From Glandiceps talaboti (Eukaryota; Hemichordata; Enteropneusta; Spengelidae): 64,000 bases of DNA. Numbering within the stretch: the first letter of the stretch is position 1; each line of letters begins with the position of its first letter. The notes beneath the pieces were generated by a model, which was not told the DNA's origin, made no database searches, and worked only from the letters and a program-made list of their open reading frames with translations. The translations under genes were made by a program, and so were the position numbers. The stretch is taken from positions 13,159,694-13,223,693 of the forward strand of contig NC_135552.1 in assembly GCF_964340395.1 (NCBI RefSeq), in the 5' to 3' direction. Of this stretch, positions 27,420 to 36,362 are shown in pieces.

Positions 27420-28241
27420 TTAGTTCTTGGAAGCAGTTGATGAAATATCTTCTTGTTTAAAGTCCAAAGATTGACTCATTTCTCTCTGACATACAAACAC
27501 ACCACGGTTTTCAAACGTGACATAGCCAGCACTATTCTCTGTAGCCTCCACGACTTTGAAGCCTCTCATACCTTCAAAAATGTTCTGCGCATGTCCCACT
27601 TTAGTGATGGTGTCTTTCTTATCTTTGTTGTTACTTACAATCTTAACTTTTACTCCTCCTTCAATCCTATACTTGACTTTGTACTCCGCCATGAAGTCTT
27701 CCTCTTCGATCACCATGGTAACTGTGACTTTCTTACCGGGGTTGACTTGTATGGTAGATTCCAAGGCGTTACTTCGACTTTTCACGAAGACATGGGAATC
27801 TGTTTCTTCCTTCGATGTCTGTCTGCTTAGGTGAACACTGGCCTCGATGCATGATTGTGGTGGGGTCAAATGGATGCCAGCCCGACAAGTGAATGTTTTC
27901 CCTCTTGTCATGGACCAACTATAAGTTGTTTTCAAACTGCGATCAGTCTTGAAGAGGTGACTTTGTTGACAGTCTGTGTTGTTGGAGAATGAAGTGCTAT
28001 AGATGGCATGGCAACGACGATTCGGATGTATTTCTGCGCATGCTTCGGACTTTTCGTTGGATTCTTTCCTGGTTTTCTCAATATGTGTGTACTTCATGTC
28101 ACCAACTTGGGCAAATTTCAGACCATTTTTCACTATATGAACTGTATGTTTGTCAGTATCTCTCTTCTCCAGTGCCCATTCGGTGATAATTTCTTCGATA
28201 TTTTCAATAATGTTGACAAAGATGCTATTGGTGTCGGCCAT
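27420..28241 (-). CDS. Aerolysin/ETX-MTX2-like protein, copy 2 (unit A)
   Basis: 273 residues in a single coding exon. The frame stays open 57 bases further upstream, but a splice acceptor (TTTTCAG) ends 6 bases before ATG 28241, so M-A-D-T is the real start, as in the paralogues. Key features are STSFSNNT, a TYSWSMTRGKTF strand, QSCIEA, NPGKKVTV and KYRIEGGV, then a C-terminal GVFVCQRE block. The order and spacing follow the ETX/MTX2-aerolysin pattern described for copy 1. No signal peptide. It differs from copy 3 at four residues: His/Pro near 52, Cys/Gly near 90, Lys/Gln in the TSKEET segment and Ser/Ala near the end. An upstream noncoding exon ends at 28602, and the intron is 28601-28248. 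Likely an intracellular or non-classically released beta-pore-type protein; this role is inferred. Confidence 0.75.
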   Translation of the reverse strand: MADTNSIFVNIIENIEEIITEWALEKRDTDKHTVHIVKNGLKFAQVGDMKYTHIEKTRKESNEKSEACAEIHPNRRCHAIYSTSFSNNTDCQQSHLFKTDRSLKTTYSWSMTRGKTFTCRAGIHLTPPQSCIEASVHLSRQTSKEETDSHVFVKSRSNALESTIQVNPGKKVTVTMVIEEEDFMAEYKVKYRIEGGVKVKIVSNNKDKKDTITKVGHAQNIFEGMRGFKVVEATENSAGYVTFENRGVFVCQREMSQSLDFKQEDISSTASKN

Positions 28242-28601
28242 GATTTTCTGAAAATATACACGAGAACACATTATAGCAATAATATTATTATGTAACACGA
28301 ATGTACGAAGGAAATCGAGAAATGTTGTAAAAGTCGGCGGAGACTTTAAATCGCTTATATTACTAGTTTAGTTAAAATTTAATTTAATTTAAACTAATTT
28401 TAAGAGTAAAATACTTATTGCTTTTATGTAAAAGAGATTTCAGGATAGGCCGTATTCAATCACTGTATTATTCTGCACTCTTCGCTCATAGACCAGGAGT
28501 GTACTCTCTCCACTGTCTATGGTCTGCCTTGTAACAATTAAACTGATTGCATATATTTGTAATTTGACGTGAAAATACAAGCAATATATTGCGAAACTTA
28601 C

Positions 28602-28720
28602 CGGTACGTAGAATATAACAACGAATAAAGTGCCAGGAGAATTATGATAACAACGATGGAACCAGTAGTAAAACCCAAGTGAGATTGCTCTGATTGCTTC
28701 TTGAACAGATTCCTGTGGTT
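28602..28720 (-). other. Noncoding first exon of aerolysin-like copy 2
   Basis: The donor GTAAGT on the minus strand begins at 28601. The exon start is estimated at 25-30 bases after the TATA box, so about 28720. Joining it to the coding exon adds only 5' UTR ahead of the ATG. Confidence 0.5.
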
Positions 28721-28746
28721 TGTGACGAGTTCAGAGATTTCCACCA

Positions 28747-28754
28747 TATTTATA
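28747..28754 (-). promoter_or_regulatory. TATA box of aerolysin-like copy 2
   Basis: TATAAATA on the minus strand. The bases after it (TGGTGGAAATCTCTGAA) resemble those after the TATA box of copy 4 (TGAGTTGAAATCTTCGAA), so the core promoter is shared by descent. Confidence 0.65.
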
Positions 28755-29228
28755 GGTATTTTCTGCATAAATTAAGAACTTATTACGCATTGAGTCAAAT
28801 ATCAGTTAACACCTTTAAAGTATGGCTGGGTCAATGTGAGATTGATAGGCGGGGCCAAGCTTGGTGACACATGTCAATCATTTCGATATGTCATTACTAT
28901 TCCTCTTTGTGTTTGATGTGTTAATCATGTATGGAAGTCCTGTACATTCCTAGGAACGTATTTTTTTTCTAAGCTCAAAATCTGAGAGAGAAAAAAATAT
29001 TGAGGTGTTGTAATTTTGCGAAAATTTACAACTAAATGATGCAATGTACACATACAATCTCACTTGAAGCCTAAATAAAAAAAATATTTGGTTTATGTTG
29101 ATGCACAGAGAAGGAAGTCTATGGTTGGTGGTAGATTTAAACTTACCGCAATGCAAAGATGTAAATGGTAAAAATACATACAGAATTTCGCATAAAATAT
29201 CGCAATGTAAAAACAAATCGTAAACATG

Positions 29229-29297
29229 GCATTGGTGGCGTAGAAGGTTAGCATGGTTGCCTTCCAAGTAATCGACCCGGGTTCAATTTTATCGTGC
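29229..29297 (+). pseudogene. tRNA-Gly(TCC)-derived relic, unit A
   Basis: GCATTGGTGGCGTAGAAGG resembles an acceptor and D-arm with an A box. The anticodon loop reads CTTCCAA (anticodon TCC) on a five-pair stem. CCCGGGTTCAA is a B-box-like T-arm. The 3' half of the T stem and the acceptor strand do not pair properly, so it is probably not a working tRNA. It could also be the head of a tRNA-derived SINE. Confidence 0.6.
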
Positions 29298-29558
29298 AAA
29301 ATTTCCGTTGCGGACCAGTATATGACTTCGATCGATCGTATGCACATGTATGCGATTGCAGGAACTTCACTCAGATGAATTATAGAAAACACCGGGCCCG
29401 TGATTTTTGGAACAAGGAAAATATCATTCAATCATAATACCCATTATATAATGGTTTATACCGCATTATCAGTCATTTTCTACATCTGAAATTACACTTC
29501 AAGAGATGGTTTTATTCACAAATCCTTGAACATGATGCTGCTTTCTCCAACTATTAGT

Positions 29559-29603
29559 GAGAGGGGTTGACCGATGTGTGAGGGCGCCCGTCACGGCGTA
29601 CCT
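29559..29603. repeat. Fragment of the 2.7-kb foldback family, unit A
   Basis: GTGAGAGGGGTTGACCGATG, then GTGAGGGCGCC and CGGCGTA, match the right half of the element at 2723-2825. Confidence 0.5.
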
Positions 29604-29878
29604 TCCAGACTATTTAGTGTACAGGGTAACAGCGGCATACATGTTGTAGCATTAGACTCTACACATAGAAACATTTCGTTCTCTCTCATATTAGACATAT
29701 ACAGGGCTTTATACTGGTGCTACCCCATCTAGTTGTAGTAGTCATCCTCGCAGACACAAAAAAAGACAATAAAAGAGAACGAAACGTTTTCCTCAACCTT
29801 TTTGGCAATTTTGAACTTTATTTTGGAGTAATATAATTATAATATATCCTACTGGACAAGCTGTTGTTTTGAATTTTT

Positions 29879-29983
29879 GCATCACTCTATGTATGGCGTA
29901 CATCACTCTATGCATGACGTACATCACTCTATGCATGACGTTCATCACTCTATGCACGACGTACATCACTCTATGCATGACGT
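29879..29983. repeat. 21-bp minisatellite, five units, unit A
   Basis: Five near-identical 21-base units containing CACTCTATGCATGACGT. Each holds TGACGT or a one-base variant, which is a CRE-like core. Unit B has four units. Confidence 0.9.
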
Positions 29984-30078
29984 ATATCACTCATTAGCAT
30001 ATTACCAAAGTTACACATTTCGCATATGTAAGGTCTAAAATGTTTGTCAAGGAATGTCAAGTATTTATGTTGTTTATT

Positions 30079-30536
30079 ACAGCTTCTCCAACTCTAAGTT
30101 GCTTTTTCTTTACAGGGCCCACCTAACAATAAATTAGCCCCTTTTTCTTCAATATTTATTACAGCTTCTTCGTTTACGAACATTTTGTCGCATTAACAAG
30201 AAAATCAAACCACCTGTGTTATTTTTACAGCTTGGGTAATTCCAACTGTATTGTAGTTATTCTCGTACATCTTCCTTAAAAAGAATAAATTTTGCAAGAA
30301 ATTAACGCAAGTTTAGTTTATTTAGTTATTGATCACAGCTTGCCTACTTACGAAATGTTGGCCCACTGTTCGTCTTTTCTATAATAATGAAGTAATGATA
30401 TGAAAGATGTGAATGAAGATGCTGTAAGCAGTTGTTACATTTATAGTTTGTTTCCTTTTCACAGCTTTCGTCTTATTTCACGTGAAATAAACAAGAAAAG
30501 AACAAGAGCTTGTCGTTGTGCGTTACATCACAGCTT
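30079..30536 (+). other. Series of six ACAGCTT motifs, unit A
   Basis: ACAGCTT occurs at 30079, 30161, 30227, 30335, 30461 and 30530, usually after a T-rich run such as TATTTATT, ATTTTT or CCTTTTC, so each looks like a 3' splice acceptor. No exon between them has coding structure. Function unknown. Confidence 0.5.
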
Positions 30537-31018
30537 GGTTATCTTAAAATGTGTATTCTAACGGCAAAGAGTAATTTTCAATCGGTATAACTACTTTTGG
30601 CAATTCCTACTTGACGTTCAAATCGATGGAAGTTTTGTCAGAGTGTGATGCGACATGTTTTCTTCATTAGATATACTAATTTAAACTAAACACAGTTTCA
30701 GAATCCAACTTTAATAAATTCCATACGTTGTCGTATTTCATACTCCTATGTATAATTTTGGTAATTCGACTCATTTTAAAATTCCAAACGTGTTGAATTG
30801 TGTGTGTGTAGGTAGGTACTTCCTACGTCTTCTAACCGGCGATAATTTTCGAAATAAATAGGCTACTGCATGTAATTGGATTTTTTCTTCTATTTTTGGA
30901 TATATTAAAGGGTCCTTTTCTGCATCTTTACGCCAAGCTGTGAATCATGTCAAGAAAGCTGCTTTCTTTTATTCGAATTCAAATTCATCAAATACATGAG
31001 ATTGTGCATTAAAAGTGC

Positions 31019-31436
31019 GACGCCCTATTCCAAAAAATGCAATCTCCGCCCATATTCTGTGGCTCACACTATAAGGATGATGTCACCCCTGGGGGAGCGG
31101 TGCTCCTCCCCTATCTCGACACCAATGTGTGAAGAGGATATCACAGCCTTCATTTCAATGAATGCGATCTCCGCCCGCCCATGAATGATGCTACCCCTGG
31201 AAAGCGGTGCTCCTCCCCTACCCCTACACCACGTGGCCATGGCGTGAAAACAACATTTACCCTATTGAATGACGTCTCCGCCCATATTCTTTGGCACACG
31301 TCATACCCGATGCCACGCCAGGGAAGCCATATTCTTCCCAATATGTTATTTATATACATTTCACCACTCGGTAAACAAAATAGGTGATACAAATTCAAAT
31401 GCAGAGAGTTGGTACACCCCACATACCACAGCACTA
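31019..31436. repeat. Duplication-boundary repeat, copy 2
   Basis: Same structure and tail as the copy at 25955. It sits at the junction of units A and B. Confidence 0.85.
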
Positions 31437-32085
31437 TGCATATAGTACATCGACTCGCTGTTGTGTCTATGTATCGTTACACGAGGTAATCGTATTACCT
31501 TTCACAACTTCAACAGTTCAACCTCTCATCAATGAAGGTACGTACGTACAATTAGTTTACCATGTATGTACGAATGACAAATGGTACGGCTGTGAATTAT
31601 GTGTTCATCATCAATTTTGAACGCACCGTAAAGGACGCCCCCAATGTTGGCTTTGCTGGTAGTTCCATAAATCTGATTTGTTCTATTACATGTAGCTTGA
31701 CTGACTGTGAGTAGTTCCTCACTCAGAAATGACAGTCTTAATTCTACGAAATATTAAAAAAGGAGTGAAAATCCCAGCATTGAAATGCTACTTGTGAAGT
31801 AAATGCTTTAGAATGGGACGTTCTTGAAAGTGAAATTATATAGTTAGCTGATTTATTTTAACACTGTGACTAAACATTTATAATATAAAACCATTGCTGT
31901 ATGACTTATGCTGAGGTAACTGAAGTTATAACTTATTTCTAAGCCTGTCTGTCTTTTTGTCTGGCAGTCACACATGAGCGCGCATATACAGGAAACCAAG
32001 CTGTTAGGGAAGGGGAGAGAAAGAGCGAGAGATCTAGAGAGAGGGGGAGAGGGAGGGAGACACAGGCAGAAATAGAGGGACAGAC

Positions 32086-32090
<5 letters not shown>

Positions 32091-32150
<60 letters not shown>
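32091..32150. repeat. (GACA)n array, unit B
   Basis: About 14 GACA units. The (GA)n run that precedes it in unit A is here reduced to a short interrupted stretch around 32026-32058. Confidence 0.9.
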
Positions 32151-32152
<2 letters not shown>

Positions 32153-32424
32153 AACACAGACAGAGGCTTAGAATATCGGGAGGGGAGAGGAAAGAAAAAC
32201 CAAAAATTCGTTTCCAGTTTGATGATTTATTCTCAAATATCAATATATACACAAAAATGAAAAGATATAAACATGAAAATGTATATATAAACAAATGCAA
32301 TCAAGTTTGCAAAATAACAATAATAAATTGTATCATAGTGATAACATTAGAATAGTAAATTTGAAATGGCGACACAGAATATGCTTCAATCTCAGTTATT
32401 GTGAAGAATTCACAGTTCGGGATT

Positions 32425-33246
32425 TTAGTTCTTGGAAGCAGTTGCTGAAATATCTTCTTGTTTAAAGTCCAAAGATTGACTCATTTCCCTCTGACATACA
32501 AACACACCACGGTTTTCAAACGTGACATAGCCAGCACTATTCTCTGTAGCCTCCACGACTTTGAAGCCTCTCATACCTTCAAAAATGTTCTGCGCATGTC
32601 CCACTTTAGTGATGGTGTCTTTCTTATCTTTGTTGTTACTTACAATCTTAACTTTTACTCCTCCTTCAATCCTATACTTGACTTTGTACTCCGCCATGAA
32701 GTCTTCCTCTTCGATCACCATGGTAACTGTGACTTTCTTACCGGGGTTGACTTGTATGGTAGATTCCAAGGCGTTACTTCGACTTTTCACGAAGACATGG
32801 GAATCTGTTTCTTCCTGCGATGTCTGTCTGCTTAGGTGAACACTGGCCTCGATGCATGATTGTGGTGGGGTCAAATGGATGCCAGCCCGACAAGTGAATG
32901 TTTTCCCTCTTGTCATGGACCAACTATAAGTTGTTTTCAAACTGCGATCTGTCTTGAAGAGGTGACTTTGTTGACCGTCTGTGTTGTTGGAGAATGAAGT
33001 GCTATAGATGGCATGGCAACGACGATTAGGATGTATTTCTGCGCATGCTTCGGACTTTTCGTTGGATTCTTTCCTGGTTTTCTCAATAGGCGTGTACTTC
33101 ATGTCACCAACTTGGGCAAATTTCAGACCATTTTTCACTATATGAACTGTATGTTTGTCAGTATCTCTCTTCTCCAGTGCCCATTCGGTGATAATTTCTT
33201 CGATATTTTCAATAATGTTGACAAAGATGCTATTGGTGTCGGCCAT
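32425..33246 (-). CDS. Aerolysin/ETX-MTX2-like protein, copy 3 (unit B)
   Basis: 273 residues, start M-A-D-T at 33246, placed by the splice acceptor 6 bases upstream as in copy 2. The same domain order applies: an N-terminal helical and strand head, a Ser/Thr-rich strand pair around TYSWSMTRG, the single mid-domain QSCIEA, NPGKKVTV, YRIEGG and a C-terminal GVFVCQRE. Only four residues differ from copy 2, and the coding frame is intact, so both genes look functional and very recently duplicated. At the changed sites it carries Pro, Gly, Gln and Ala; Pro and Gly agree with copy 4 and are therefore probably ancestral. Its noncoding first exon ends at 33607, and its TATA box is at 33752-33759. 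Confidence 0.75.
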   Translation of the reverse strand: MADTNSIFVNIIENIEEIITEWALEKRDTDKHTVHIVKNGLKFAQVGDMKYTPIEKTRKESNEKSEACAEIHPNRRCHAIYSTSFSNNTDGQQSHLFKTDRSLKTTYSWSMTRGKTFTCRAGIHLTPPQSCIEASVHLSRQTSQEETDSHVFVKSRSNALESTIQVNPGKKVTVTMVIEEEDFMAEYKVKYRIEGGVKVKIVSNNKDKKDTITKVGHAQNIFEGMRGFKVVEATENSAGYVTFENRGVFVCQREMSQSLDFKQEDISATASKN

Positions 33247-33751
33247 GATTTTCTGAAAATATACACGAGAACACATTATAGCAATAATATTACTATGTAA
33301 ACACGAATGTACGAAGGAAATCGAGAAATGTTGTAAAAGTCGGCGGAGACTTTAAATCGCTTATATTACTAGTTTAGTTAAAATTTAATTTAATTTAAAC
33401 TAATTTTAAGAGTAAAATACTTGTTGCTTTTATATAAAGAGATTTCAGGATAGGCCGTATTCAATCACTCTATTATTCTGCACTCTTCGCTCATAGACCA
33501 GGAGTGTACTCTCTCCACTGTCTATGGTCTGCCTTGTAACAATTAAACTGATTGCATATATTTGTAATTTGACGTGAAAATACAAGCAATATATTGCGAA
33601 ACTTACCGGTACGTAGAATATAACAGCGAATAAAGTGCCAGGAGAATTATGATAACAACGATGGAACCAGTAGTAAAACCCAAGTGAGATTGCTGTGATT
33701 GCTTCTTGAACAGATTCCTGTGGTTTGTGACGAGTTAAGAGATTTCCACGA

Positions 33752-33759
33752 TATTTATA
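33752..33759 (-). promoter_or_regulatory. TATA box of aerolysin-like copy 3
   Basis: TATAAATA on the minus strand, at the same position as in unit A. The base changes just downstream do not touch the box. Confidence 0.65.
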
Positions 33760-34233
33760 GGTATTTTCTGCATAAATTAAGAACTTATTACGCGTTGAGT
33801 CAAATATCAGTTAACACCTTTAAAGTACGGATGGGTCAATGTGAGATTGATAGGCGGGGCCAAGCTTGGTGACACATGTCAATCATTTCGTTATGTCATT
33901 ACTATAAATCCCTCTTTGTGTTTGAAGTGTTAATAATGTATGGAAGTCCTGTACATTCCTACGAACGTATTTTTTTTCTAAGCTCAAAATCTGAGAAAAA
34001 AAATATTGAGGTGTTGTAATTTTGCGAAAATTTACAACTAAGTGATGCAATGTACACATATAATCTCACTTGAAGCCTAAATTAAAAATTATTTGGTTTA
34101 TGTTGGTGCACAGAGAAGGAAGTCTATGGTTGGTGGTAGATTTCAACTTATCGCAATGCAAAGATGTAAATGGTAAAAATACATAAAACATTTCGCATAA
34201 AATATCACAATGTAAAAACAAATCGTAAACATG

Positions 34234-34302
34234 GCATTGGTGGTGTAGAAGGTTAGCATGGTTGCCTTCCAAGTAATCGACCCGGATTCAATTTTATCGC
34301 GC
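34234..34302 (+). pseudogene. tRNA-Gly(TCC)-derived relic, unit B
   Basis: Same relic as at 29229. It has TGGTGTAG in the D-arm, closer to a normal A box, but GGATTCAA in the T-arm, which weakens the B box. Confidence 0.55.
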
Positions 34303-34868
34303 AAAATTTCCGTTACGCACCAGTATATGACTTCGATAGTATGCACATATATGCGATTGCAGGAACTTCACTCAGATGAATTATAGAATACGCCGGGCCC
34401 GTGATTTTTGGAACAAGGAAAATATCATTCAATCATAATACCCATTATATGATGGTTTATACCGCATAAACAGTCATTTTCTTTCATTTTCTACATCTGA
34501 AATTACACTTCAAGAGATGGTTTTATTCACAAATCCTTGAACATGATGCTACTTTCTCCAACTATTGGCGGGAGGGGTTGACCGATGATTGAGGGCGCCC
34601 GTCACAGACTATAAGTGTACAGGTAACAGCGGCATACATGTTGTAGCATAAGACTCTACAAATAGTAACATTTCGTTCTCTCTCATATTAGACTTAACAG
34701 GTCTGTATACTGGTGCTACTCCATCTAGTTGTAGTAGTCATCCTCGCACACACAAAAAAGACAATAAAAGTGAACGAAATGTTTTCCTCAAACTTTTTGG
34801 CAATTTTGAACTTTATTTTGGAGTAATATAATTATATCCTACTGGACAAGCTGTTGTTTTGAATTTTT

Positions 34869-34952
34869 ACATCACTCTATGTATGACGTATATCACTATA
34901 TGCATGACGTTCATCACTCTATGCACGACGTACATCACTCTATGCATGACGT
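34869..34952. repeat. 21-bp minisatellite, four units, unit B
   Basis: Same unit as at 29879-29983 but one copy shorter. Confidence 0.9.
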
Positions 34953-35047
34953 ATATCACTCATTAGCATATTACCAAAGTTACACATTTCGCATATGTAA
35001 GGTCTAAAATGTTTGTCAAGGAATGTCAAGTATTTATGTTGTTTATT

Positions 35048-35505
35048 ACAGCTTCTCCAACTCTAAGTTGGTTTTTCTTTACAGGGCCAACCTAACAATA
35101 AATTAGCCCCTTTATCTTCAATATTTATTACAGCTTCTTCGTTTACGAACATTTTGTCGCATTAACAAGAAAATCAAACCACCTATGGTATTTTTACAGC
35201 TTGGGTAATTCCAACTGTATTGTAGTTATTCTTGTACATCTTCTTTAAAAAGAATAAATTTTGCAAGAAATTAACGCAAGTTTAGTTTATTTAGTTATTG
35301 ATCACAGCTTGCCTACTTACGAAATGTTGGCCCACTGTTCGTCTTTTCTATAATAATGAAGTAATGATATGAAAGATGTGAATGAAGATGCTGTAAGCAG
35401 TTGTTACATTTATAGTTTGTTTCCTTTTCACAGCTTTCGTCTAATTTCACGTGAAATAAACAAGAAAAGAACAAGAGCTTGTCGTTGTGCGTTACATCAC
35501 AGCTT
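35048..35505 (+). other. Series of six ACAGCTT motifs, unit B
   Basis: All six motifs of unit A are retained at equivalent spacing. Because the units are so similar, this alone does not show selection. Confidence 0.45.
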
Positions 35506-35982
35506 GGTTATCATAAAATGTTTATTCTAACGTCAAAGAGTAATTTTCAATCGGTATAACTACTTTTGGCAATTCCTACTTGACGTTCAAATCGATGGAA
35601 GTTTTGTCAGAGTGTGATGCGACATGTTTTCTTCATTAGATATACTAATTTAAACTAAACACAGTTTCAGAATCCAACTTTAATAAATTCCATACGTTGT
35701 CGTATTTCATACTCCTATGTATAATTTTGATAATTCGACTCATTTTAAAATTCCAAACGTGTTGAATTGTGTGTTTGTGTAGGTAGGTACTTCCTACGTC
35801 TCCTAACCGGCGATAATTTTCGAAATAAATAGGCTACTGCATGTAATTGGATTTTTTCTTCTATTTTGGATATATTAAAGGGGTCATTTTCTGCATCTTT
35901 ACGCCAAGCTGTGAATCATGTCAAGAAAGCTGCTTTCTTTTATTCGAATTCAAATTCATCAAATACATGAGATTGTGCGATT

Positions 35983-36362
35983 GTGGCTCACACTATAAGG
36001 ATGATGTCACCCCAGGGGGAGCGGTGCTCCTCCCCTATCTCGACACCTAGGTGTGAAGAGGGTATCACAGCCTTCATTTCAATGAATGCGATCTCCGCCC
36101 ATTTTGTGGCACACGCTATGAATGATGCTACCCCTGGAAAGCGGTGCTCCTCCCCTATCCCTACACCACATGGCGTGAAAACAACCTTTACCCTATTGAA
36201 TGACGTCTCCGCCCATATTCTTTGGCACGCGCCATACCTGATGCCACGCCAGGGAAGCCATATTCTTCCCAATATGTTATTTATATACATTTCACCACTC
36301 AGTAAACAAAATAGGTGATACAAATTCAAATGCAGAGAGTTGGTGCACCCCACATACCACAG
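35983..36362. repeat. Duplication-boundary repeat, copy 3
   Basis: Right edge of the duplication. Similarity to copies 1 and 2 stops at ATACCACAGC, about 36362, after which the sequence is unique. Confidence 0.85.

Larger units (their letters stand above)
31019..35982. repeat. Tandem duplication, unit B (about 5.0 kb)
   Basis: Second copy of 25955-31018, in the same orientation. Differences are mostly in simple repeats and scattered single bases. Confidence 0.9.

Noticed and set aside
27453-27830. Antisense frames of about 92-125 codons opposite the aerolysin-like genes (also 10652-11029, 32458-32835, 40654-41046)
   Set aside because: They are shadows of the coding strand. They have no start context, splice support or domains, and they recur only because the sense genes are duplicated.
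28242-28298. N-terminal extension of aerolysin-like copy 2 upstream of M-A-D-T
   Set aside because: The extra codons cross a splice acceptor ending 6 bases before the ATG and are intronic. The paralogues also start at M-A-D.
28601-28747. A 49-codon minus-strand frame (ATG 28747) with one hydrophobic segment, a candidate membrane microprotein ahead of aerolysin-like copy 2
   Set aside because: Its ATG overlaps the TATA box and lies upstream of the expected transcription start. In unit B the ATG is lost and a stop appears at codon 6.
29879-29983. CRISPR array
   Set aside because: The 21-bp units are directly tandem with no spacers, and the window is animal DNA. It is a minisatellite.
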